DNA from: Flavobacteriaceae bacterium
GTDB taxonomy: Bacteria > Bacteroidota > Bacteroidia > Flavobacteriales > Weeksellaceae
Direction of reading: 5' to 3'
Assembly (NCBI GenBank): GCA_031273305.1
Contig: JAISSC010000174.1
Location: 1-10,760, forward strand
DNA length: 10,760 nucleotides
The notes beneath the pieces are model-generated. The model made no database searches. It worked only from the letters and a program-made list of their open reading frames with translations, and was not told the origin of the DNA. This document shows positions 5,895 through 10,760 of this stretch, piece after piece. How positions within the stretch are numbered: position 1 is the stretch's first letter; each line of letters opens with the position of its first letter. The position numbers and the translations under genes were made by a program.

Positions 5895-6269
5895 TCAAAT
5901 CTTTGAAAGTAAGCTGCCTAACCAAACTCCGACAATTCCGATTAAAACACTCGAAAATATGTAGGAGAACAAGGTTATCGGATTTCCGTTTTGGAAAAGT
6001 TGTAAATTTTCCGAAGAAAAAGTTGAAAAAGTAGTATATCCCCCGCAGAATCCGGTGATTAAAAATAGCCGTATATCTGTATTTATCAACTGGTAACGTT
6101 CAGCCAATCCGATGAACAAACCTATTAAGACACAACCGGTAATATTAATAAGAAAAGTAGCCAGAGGAAATGTCCCGGAATAGTGTTTGGCGGTATAAAC
6201 AGCCGTCAGATAGCGGAGAACAGAGCCTAATGCGCCTCCCAAACCGATAAGTAGTATATGTTTTATCAT
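5895..6269 (-). CDS. crcB: Fluoride channel CrcB (Fluc)
   Basis: A 124-residue, four-helix membrane protein with the marks of the Fluc fluoride channel, which works as an antiparallel dimer and expels F- from the cytoplasm. The N-terminus has LGGALGSVLRY with Arg19. Helix 2 has FLINITGC with Asn42. The broken helix 3 carries GFCGGYTTFSTFS (73-85), including the Phe residues that line the fluoride pore (F81, F84) and the backbone region of the central Na+ site. It starts only three bases after the gamma-carbonic-anhydrase gene, so both are surely on one transcript. I see no fluoride riboswitch, and the leader before the upstream gene is too short for one. The functional link to the neighbour is unclear. 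The gene appears intact. Confidence 0.94.
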   Translation of the reverse strand: MIKHILLIGLGGALGSVLRYLTAVYTAKHYSGTFPLATFLINITGCVLIGLFIGLAERYQLINTDIRLFLITGFCGGYTTFSTFSSENLQLFQNGNPITLFSYIFSSVLIGIVGVWLGSLLSKI

Positions 6270-6272
6270 ATA

Positions 6273-6818
6273 TTAAATTCCGTTTTCATCCTCATAATCT
6301 TCAGGGGCGTTATACCAGCTGCTATATTTTATATAATTATTAGCAATTCTCTGGATTTCTCCTTCTTGTAGTTCTTGAGATACAGTTCCTATTTTTTTTG
6401 CAGGAACTCCTGCCCATAGTTCTCCTGCTCTGACCAGTTTACCCTGTGTCACCACCGCTCCGGCAGCAATGATGGCATTACTTTCCACCACTACATTATC
6501 CATAACGATAGCTCCCATTCCGATTAGAACATTATCATGAACGGTACATCCGTGTACTATCGCATTATGCCCTATGGAGACGTTATTCCCGATGGTTGTC
6601 GGATACTTCTGATACGTACAATGTATCATAGCATTATCCTGAATATTTACCTTATTTCCGATTTTAATAAAGTTAACATCTCCACGAATCACGGTATTAA
6701 ACCATACAGAACATTGGTCTCCTATAGTCACATCTCCGACAATTACGCAAGTTTCGGTTAAAAAACAGTTTTCCCCCAACTTGGGAGATTTGCCTAATAG
6801 TTTTTTTATTAAAGCCAT
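6273..6818 (-). CDS. Gamma carbonic anhydrase family protein (left-handed beta-helix, YrdA-like)
   Basis: A 181-residue hexapeptide-repeat protein forming a left-handed beta-helix trimer. Repeats of the [LIV]-G-x-x type run from about residue 25 to 125 (VIVGDVTIGDQCSVWF, then VIRGDVNFIKIGNKVNIQD). The three expected Zn ligands of the gamma class are present: His66 in AMIHCTYQ, and His84 and His89 in IGHNAIVHGC. The helix closes with AAGAVVTQGKLV and ELWAGVPAKKI, the usual C-terminal cap followed by an alpha helix. Family members may hydrate CO2 or bind other small acids or acyl compounds; many YrdA/PaaY-type relatives have weak or no carbonic anhydrase activity, so the substrate is open. It leads a two-gene unit with crcB (three-base gap) and diverges from the NifU-like gene across 74 bases. 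Confidence 0.9.
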   Translation of the reverse strand: MALIKKLLGKSPKLGENCFLTETCVIVGDVTIGDQCSVWFNTVIRGDVNFIKIGNKVNIQDNAMIHCTYQKYPTTIGNNVSIGHNAIVHGCTVHDNVLIGMGAIVMDNVVVESNAIIAAGAVVTQGKLVRAGELWAGVPAKKIGTVSQELQEGEIQRIANNYIKYSSWYNAPEDYEDENGI

Positions 6819-6865
6819 ATCAATTAATATTATAAGAATGAGTTTTAAGAACCCTGCAAGTTATG

Positions 6866-6873
6866 TATTTTTG
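6866..6873 (+). promoter_or_regulatory. Candidate promoter of the NifU-like gene
   Basis: TATTTTTG is a full match to the TAnnTTTG -7 element, 19 bases upstream of the ATG. A TTTT stretch at 6843-6846 lies 19 bases further upstream in place of a TTG -33 box. A short palindrome GTTAAATTAAC (6873-6883) overlaps the expected transcription start and could be chance. The 74-base region must also contain the promoter of the divergent carbonic-anhydrase-like gene, which I cannot pinpoint. Confidence 0.5.
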
Positions 6874-6892
6874 TTAAATTAACAGGAAATTT

Positions 6893-7762
6893 ATGGATGT
6901 AAAGATAGAATATACGCCCAATAAAAATATAATAAAATTTGTAGCTCCCGCAATGTTGGTAGAAGGAAGTTATGAAGTTTCAACCTTGCAGGATGCGGCG
7001 AATATACCATTAGCTCAGGAATTATTACAATTACCCTTTATTACTCATGTCTTTATTACGGCGAATTTTATCGCAGTTCAGAAAAACGACCTTGTAGAAT
7101 GGGAGGATGTTGCGGATGAAGTGAAAGAGTTAATATCCGATGAATTATTGGCGAATCCTTCCGTAGTCTTACAACCTCAAAAGATTTCCGTATCCGTATA
7201 TGTGGAGATGACTCCTAACAATACGGTAATGAAATTCGTAACCAACCGTATATTGGTGGAAGGTATCATTGAGTTGAAGAGTGCCGGAGAAGCCGGAGAA
7301 GTTCCTCTAGCCCAATATTTGTTTAGTTTCCCCTACGTAAAAGAAGTTTTTATCTCCGATAATTTTGTTTCCATAACCAAAACTCCCGAAGTAAAATGGG
7401 AAGATATTTCTATGGAGATCAGGTACAATTTAGCCGAATATTTAAGTAAAGGAAAAGAGGTCAGCACCATAAAGAACTTCTCGACCTACCGTCCGGTTAG
7501 GTCTGTGGATAGGGAATTTACAGGTACAGAGAAAAAGATCAGGGATATTTTAGAGGAATATGTACTTCCGTCAGTCTCCGGAGACGGAGGAAACATAGAG
7601 TTGATTTCTTTTGATGAAGAAACTAAAACCGCAAAAATGCTTTTACAAGGGGCATGTAGCGGATGTCCGTCTTCTACCGTTACTTTGAAGAACGGGATAG
7701 AAAGATTATTAAAAGAAATGATGCCTGACGAAATAGAAGCAGTAGAAGCTATCAACGGATAA
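6893..7762 (+). CDS. NifU-like Fe-S cluster scaffold/carrier with two tandem Nfu N-terminal domains
   Basis: A 289-residue protein built from an internal duplication plus a C-terminal NifU domain. Copy one of the Nfu_N domain spans about residues 1-85 and copy two about 100-188. They share YTPNKNIIKF / MTPNNTVMKF, MLVEGSYEV / ILVEGIIEL, PLAQELLQLPFI / PLAQYLFSFPYV, VFITANFIAV / VFISDNFVSI and VEWEDV / VKWEDI. The C-terminal domain (about 210-289) carries SGDGGNIELISF and the cluster-binding GACSGCPSSTVTLKNGIE with Cys255 and Cys258. Nfu proteins receive [Fe-S] clusters from the scaffold and hand them to target enzymes in the cytoplasm. The double-N architecture is common in flavobacteria. The stop codon lies within a hairpin shared with the convergent phosphatase gene. 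I avoid a symbol because nfuA in Escherichia coli has a different N-terminal domain. Confidence 0.92.
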   Translation: MDVKIEYTPNKNIIKFVAPAMLVEGSYEVSTLQDAANIPLAQELLQLPFITHVFITANFIAVQKNDLVEWEDVADEVKELISDELLANPSVVLQPQKISVSVYVEMTPNNTVMKFVTNRILVEGIIELKSAGEAGEVPLAQYLFSFPYVKEVFISDNFVSITKTPEVKWEDISMEIRYNLAEYLSKGKEVSTIKNFSTYRPVRSVDREFTGTEKKIRDILEEYVLPSVSGDGGNIELISFDEETKTAKMLLQGACSGCPSSTVTLKNGIERLLKEMMPDEIEAVEAING

Positions 7763-7776
7763 AGATTCTTTATCCG
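7756..7776. terminator. Hairpin including both convergent stop codons
   Basis: A perfect 9-bp stem (CGGATAAAG / CTTTATCCG) with loop ATT. Each arm contains GGATAA, giving Gly-stop for the NifU-like gene on the plus strand and for the phosphatase gene on the minus strand. The T tract is weak (CTTTT follows some ten bases later on the plus strand), so it may act as a compact bidirectional terminator or as an mRNA 3'-end stabiliser. Confidence 0.6.
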
Positions 7777-8234
7777 ACTTCGATGTCTTTTATAAGTTTT
7801 TCAGCGATGACGGTGCAAATTTTATCTAATTGTTGAAAAACCTTTTCAAAATCTTCAATATCTCCATAATAAGGATCAGGTATGCTATCCTTAGTAGGTT
7901 CGGGAGCTTCGGACAAAATTAATTTCACCTTTTTCTTATCCACTTCCTTTCTGGCTTTAAAAACCACATCGCTGTAATTGGCATGATCCATAACATAGAT
8001 ACGGTCAAATTGGTCAAAATCGGAAGGAGTAAATTGCCGTCCTTTCTGGTGTGATATATCAATGTTATGTTTTTTACAGGTCTTTATCGCACGTTTGTCA
8101 GGTTTTTCGTTAACATGGTAGTCGGCAATTCCTGCACTGTCTACCTCAAAGTTTCCGGGTAGTTTTGATTTTAAGATTCCTTCTGCCATCGGAGAACGGC
8201 AAATATTACCTAAACAAACCATTAATATTTTCAT
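7770..8234 (-). CDS. Low-molecular-weight protein tyrosine phosphatase
   Basis: A 154-residue cytoplasmic phosphatase of the LMW-PTP family, close to the usual 150-160. The P-loop C-x5-R lies at the very N-terminus: VCLGNICRSPMAEG with nucleophile Cys7 and Arg13. The general acid is Asp120 in SIPDPYYGD, where two Tyr follow in the usual position. The conserved VDSAGI and DHANY stretches are also present. The start ATG overlaps the dnaA stop (ATGA, 8231-8234), so its translation is probably coupled to that of dnaA. The physiological substrate is unknown: some relatives act on tyrosine kinases of polysaccharide export, but no such genes are near. It ends seven bases from the convergent NifU-like gene, inside a shared hairpin. 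Confidence 0.93.
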   Translation of the reverse strand: MKILMVCLGNICRSPMAEGILKSKLPGNFEVDSAGIADYHVNEKPDKRAIKTCKKHNIDISHQKGRQFTPSDFDQFDRIYVMDHANYSDVVFKARKEVDKKKVKLILSEAPEPTKDSIPDPYYGDIEDFEKVFQQLDKICTVIAEKLIKDIEVG

Positions 8235-9661
8235 ATATCGGAAGTCAATTTTTTATTTAAGTCTTCAACGTAGGATTTAAATAATTTATCTGTTTCAGAT
8301 AAATTATCAACTGTTTTACAGGCGTGTAATACGGTGGCATGGTCTCTTCTTCCTATCTGATTTCCGATGGAGGAGAGGGAGGCATTAGTATATTTTTTCG
8401 CAAAATACATAGCCAGTTGCCTTGCCTGAACGATGTCTCTTTTTCTTGTTTTGGATTGCAGAGCATCGAGGGAAAGTTTAAAATAATCACAAACCAGTTT
8501 TTGTATATAGTCTATGGTTATATCTTTTTTAGAATTGGCGATTAGGTTGGAAAGAGTTTTTTCTACCAGTTCCAACGTGATCTCTTTTCTGTTGAAAGTA
8601 GCCTGAGCTATAACAGAATTAAGAGAACCCTCCAATTCCCGAATGTTGGTTTTTATATTTTTGGCGATATATTCCAATACTTCTTCAGATAGTTCTATAC
8701 CGTCAAACGCCATTTTTTGATGTAAAACCGCCAGTCGGGTGGCATAATCAGGAGGTTGTATCTCGGTGGATAATCCCCATTTGAAACGGGAAATTAATCG
8801 TTGTTCAATATCCTGAATGTCTACGGGAGATTTATCGGAAGTTAAAATTATTTGTTTTCCGCTTTGGTGCAGGTGGTTGAATATATGAAAAAATACTTCC
8901 TGAGTTCCTTTTTTCCCTGAAATAAAATGAATATCATCCACGATTAGCACATCTATCATTTGATAAAAATGGATAAAATCGTTACGGTTATTGGATTTGG
9001 TTGCTTCCTGAAATTGCTGACAGAATTTTTCTGTGGAAACGTATAATACCGTCTTTTCCGGCTGAATCCTTTTTACTTCCAATCCCATGGCATGTGCCAG
9101 ATGTGTTTTACCCAACCCCACGCTGCTGTATATAAACAGAGGGTTAAAGGATGTCCTCCCCGGACGTTTGGCTATTTGTTTTCCTGCCGAACGTGCCAGC
9201 CGGTTGGAATCTCCCTCGATGAAATTATCAAAAGTATAGTTAGTATTGAGTTGGCTGTCTATCTTTAATTTTTGTAGTCCGGGAATGATAAAAGGATTTT
9301 TCACACCTCTTTCCATATAAAGAGGAGCATCCACTTCCTGAACTTTTATTGGTGTTTTTTGTGAACTAGGGATGTTGACCGTATAAGGTGTTTCCGTTTG
9401 TTGACTTTTTTCCATCATGATAGAATAAACCAACTTGGCTTCTTTCCCCAGATTTTTTATTAATGCGCTTTTTATTATCTTAATATAATTTTCTTCAAGA
9501 TATTCATAATAAAACTTACTGGGAACCTGAATAGTAAGGACATTACCTTGCAATTTGACTGCTTTGACCGGTTGGAACCATGTCAAATAGGATTTTTCAG
9601 AGATATTGTCTCTAATGTACTGAAGGCAAGCTTCCCATATTGGAATCGCAGTTTTTGACAT
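8231..9661 (-). CDS. dnaA: Chromosomal replication initiator DnaA
   Basis: A full-length 476-residue DnaA. Domain I (about 1-85) begins with IWEACLQYIRDNISEKSYLTWF, the helicase- and partner-binding region. A short linker (about 86-135) follows. The AAA+ domain III has Walker A at SSVGLGKTHLAH (179-190), Walker B at VLIVDDIHF (238-246), a sensor stretch ILTSDKSP and the arginine-finger region QRLISRFKWGL. Domain IV ends with the DnaA-box-binding signature IGRRDHATVLHACKTV (436-451). Walker A has Ser in place of the first Gly of G-x-x-G-x-G-K-T; the catalytic Lys185 and Thr186 remain. Two Met-rich or LMW genes do not intervene: the phosphatase gene directly overlaps its stop, and the thioesterase gene diverges 144 bases upstream. 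No DnaA-box cluster is seen around the gene, so autoregulation by DnaA is not evident. Confidence 0.97.
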   Translation of the reverse strand: MSKTAIPIWEACLQYIRDNISEKSYLTWFQPVKAVKLQGNVLTIQVPSKFYYEYLEENYIKIIKSALIKNLGKEAKLVYSIMMEKSQQTETPYTVNIPSSQKTPIKVQEVDAPLYMERGVKNPFIIPGLQKLKIDSQLNTNYTFDNFIEGDSNRLARSAGKQIAKRPGRTSFNPLFIYSSVGLGKTHLAHAMGLEVKRIQPEKTVLYVSTEKFCQQFQEATKSNNRNDFIHFYQMIDVLIVDDIHFISGKKGTQEVFFHIFNHLHQSGKQIILTSDKSPVDIQDIEQRLISRFKWGLSTEIQPPDYATRLAVLHQKMAFDGIELSEEVLEYIAKNIKTNIRELEGSLNSVIAQATFNRKEITLELVEKTLSNLIANSKKDITIDYIQKLVCDYFKLSLDALQSKTRKRDIVQARQLAMYFAKKYTNASLSSIGNQIGRRDHATVLHACKTVDNLSETDKLFKSYVEDLNKKLTSDI

Positions 9662-9805
9662 TTATTATTAAATTTGACTAAAATTTTTACGTGACCGATC
9701 AAAAAATTTCGAATGACAAAATTGTTAATTATTTTTATAAAAAAAAAGTAAAATTGCTATTGCATATTTAAAAATTTATTAGTATTTAAAAAGTGATTTT
9801 TGACC
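9662..9805. promoter_or_regulatory. AT-rich divergent promoter region between dnaA and the thioesterase gene
   Basis: This 144-base region must hold promoters for both divergent genes. It is extremely AT-rich, with a run of nine A at 9739-9747. I find no exact TAnnTTTG box on either strand; TTG at 9759-9761, about 20 bases before TATTTAAA (9783-9790), is a weak candidate for the thioesterase. No DnaA boxes (TTATCCACA) occur here. Confidence 0.35.
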
Positions 9806-10216
9806 ATGATTGAAGTAACAGCCAAAGTAAGAGTAAGATATGGGGAAACAGACCAAATGGGGTATGTTTATTACGGAAATTACCCTCAATATTTTGAAGT
9901 AGGGAGAGTAGAACTGTTTAGGGCTATTGGTATGTCTTACAAGGAAATAGAGAATTTCGGAGTAATGCTTCCGGTAGCTGATCTATCCATAAAATATGTA
10001 AACCCCGCTCGGTACGACGATGAATTGTCGATAATAACTTTTGTGAGAAAATTACCTGAAGGGGTACGGATATTTTTTGAGTATGAAATAAGAAATCAGG
10101 AGGGAAAGTTGCTGACCACAGGAAATACGACCTTGTATTTTATGGATAAAAAAACAGGCAGGATCTTACGTTGCCCTGAGTCGATTTTAAACCTTATGAA
10201 ACCTTTTTTTGAGTGA
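9806..10216 (+). CDS. Acyl-CoA thioesterase, YbgC-like 4-hydroxybenzoyl-CoA thioesterase family
   Basis: A 136-residue hotdog-fold thioesterase that hydrolyses acyl-CoA (or acyl-carrier) thioesters in the cytoplasm; length matches the family. The signature RVRYGETDQMGYVYYGNYPQYFEVGR covers residues 9-34, with Asp16 as the catalytic-type acid and Tyr22-Tyr23-Gly-Asn following. Later conserved parts are IKYVNPARYDDEL and TTGNTTLYFMDKKTGR. I choose ATG at 9806; an in-frame TTG at 9800 would add only two residues. Substrate chain length cannot be read from the sequence. The gene diverges from dnaA and its last 23 bases overlap the convergent YigZ-family gene. YbgC in proteobacteria is linked to the Tol-Pal cluster, but no tol genes are nearby here. 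Confidence 0.9.
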   Translation: MIEVTAKVRVRYGETDQMGYVYYGNYPQYFEVGRVELFRAIGMSYKEIENFGVMLPVADLSIKYVNPARYDDELSIITFVRKLPEGVRIFFEYEIRNQEGKLLTTGNTTLYFMDKKTGRILRCPESILNLMKPFFE

Positions 10217-10760
10217 CGAAATTTTGAGCAAAAAGAGAATCGAATTTTTTAAAAAAGGGTTCTTTTTTGTTCATGGGGATTTTAATCAGGACTTTGCATG
10301 TTTCGGAAGAGTTGAAAGATTGAACGTCCAGATTTAATTTTTTTAATAAAGTCAGCACAGAAGATTGATAAGAATAGTCAAATGAGAGTTGATAAAGTTC
10401 CGATACTTCTTTGGTGATGATTTCCGTTTGTTCGATAGTAAACCGTGCGCTTTCCTTATACGCCTTGATCAAGCCTCCTGCGCCCAGTTTGATTCCTCCG
10501 AAATAACGCACAACAATTAACAGTACGTGAGTAAGTTCCGAAGATAATAACTGGTTGTAGATAGGTGACCCGGCGGTTCCGGAAGGTTCTCCGTCATCAC
10601 AGGTTCGGTAGACTTCCCCCTCGATACCTAAACGGAAAGCATAACAATAGTGGGTAGCCTGAGGATAAAGCTCCTGACTTTGTTTAATATATTTTTTTAC
10701 ATCTTCTTCCGTATTGATGTTGAATAATAAACCGTAAAATTTACTTCCTTTTACTTTTAT
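10194..10760 (-). CDS. YigZ/IMPACT (UPF0029) family protein, N-terminus beyond the window
   Basis: The open frame runs without a stop from the right edge to 10194, giving 188 residues; only about 10-15 N-terminal residues should be missing. The visible part opens IKVKGSKFYGLLF and carries the family core: ATHYCYAFRLG, RTCDDGEPSGTAGSPI and VVRYFGGIKLGAGGLIKAY. A methionine at 10509-10511 inside that core could be mistaken for a start, but conserved family sequence continues far upstream of it. The C-terminal part (about residues 110-188) matches the small UPF0029 C-terminal domain. Relatives are YigZ/YvyE of bacteria and IMPACT of eukaryotes, the latter a regulator of the kinase GCN2; the bacterial role is unsettled, perhaps RNA- or ribosome-related. 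The end overlaps the convergent thioesterase gene by 23 bases. Confidence 0.88.
   Translation of the reverse strand: MKVKGSKFYGLLFNINTEEDVKKYIKQSQELYPQATHYCYAFRLGIEGEVYRTCDDGEPSGTAGSPIYNQLLSSELTHVLLIVVRYFGGIKLGAGGLIKAYKESARFTIEQTEIITKEVSELYQLSFDYSYQSSVLTLLKKLNLDVQSFNSSETCKVLIKIPMNKKEPFFKKFDSLFAQNFVTQKKVS

Noticed and set aside
6873..6883. GTTAAATTAAC as a regulator-binding site before the NifU-like gene
   Set aside because: It is a short AT-rich palindrome with no known regulator match, and chance is a sufficient explanation.
9662..9805. Possible oriC in the AT-rich region upstream of dnaA
   Set aside because: No TTATCCACA-like boxes occur in it on either strand. The few near matches in the window (around 7505 and 7938) are isolated and lie inside genes.
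9800..9805. TTG start for the thioesterase
   Set aside because: It adds only Met-Thr before an ATG that already fits the family N-terminus.
10194..10511. Short YigZ-like protein starting at 10511
   Set aside because: The frame and conserved family sequence continue without a stop to the right edge, so the internal Met is not the start.

Overview
The window is AT-rich bacterial chromosome from the Bacteroidota, most likely order Flavobacteriales and possibly family Weeksellaceae. The evidence is the gliding lipoprotein GldD beside ssb, an HU-like protein followed by an RNase G gene, a NifU-type protein with two N-terminal Nfu domains, several Bacteroidota-type TAnnTTTG promoter boxes and the general absence of Shine-Dalgarno sequences. 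The family-level placement is an inference. All intact genes are housekeeping genes, and there is no phage, transposon, CRISPR array or defence island.

Layout. Positions 1-110 hold a GC-rich, heavily self-complementary non-coding element. On the minus strand, reading from 3115 down to 208, lies one apparent transcription unit: ssb, a gldE relic, gldD, a DUF21/CBS (CNNM/CorC-type) membrane protein and a small three-helix membrane protein. Positions 3116-3700 look empty but contain the wreck of mutY on the minus strand, between ssb and the HU gene, where flavobacteria normally carry mutY. On the plus strand follow the HU-like gene, a 31-codon very basic small protein, a long hairpin and rng (RNase E/G family), ending in a bidirectional terminator at 5817-5846. 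Next come crcB (fluoride channel) and a gamma-carbonic-anhydrase-like gene on the minus strand, diverging from the NifU-like gene. The NifU-like gene converges on a low-molecular-weight tyrosine phosphatase gene, and one hairpin includes both stop codons. The phosphatase gene overlaps the end of dnaA by four bases (ATGA). dnaA diverges from an acyl-CoA thioesterase gene, whose end overlaps convergently with a YigZ-family gene running off the right edge.

The most interesting signal is gene decay inside a conserved DNA-maintenance and gliding block. mutY is reduced to recognisable fragments with in-frame stops. gldE seems reduced to an 85-codon remnant, while gldD, its usual partner, is intact and a gldE-like paralogue (DUF21/CBS) directly follows it. 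This suggests a lineage losing repair and gliding functions, as in host-associated flavobacteria, or one where the paralogue has taken over from GldE. SSB has a very short tail without the usual Pro-Phe end, which may fit altered partner recruitment. I did not find a new multi-gene defence or metabolic system. The best candidates for new biology are the long hairpin in front of rng, the tiny basic protein and the structured element at the left edge.
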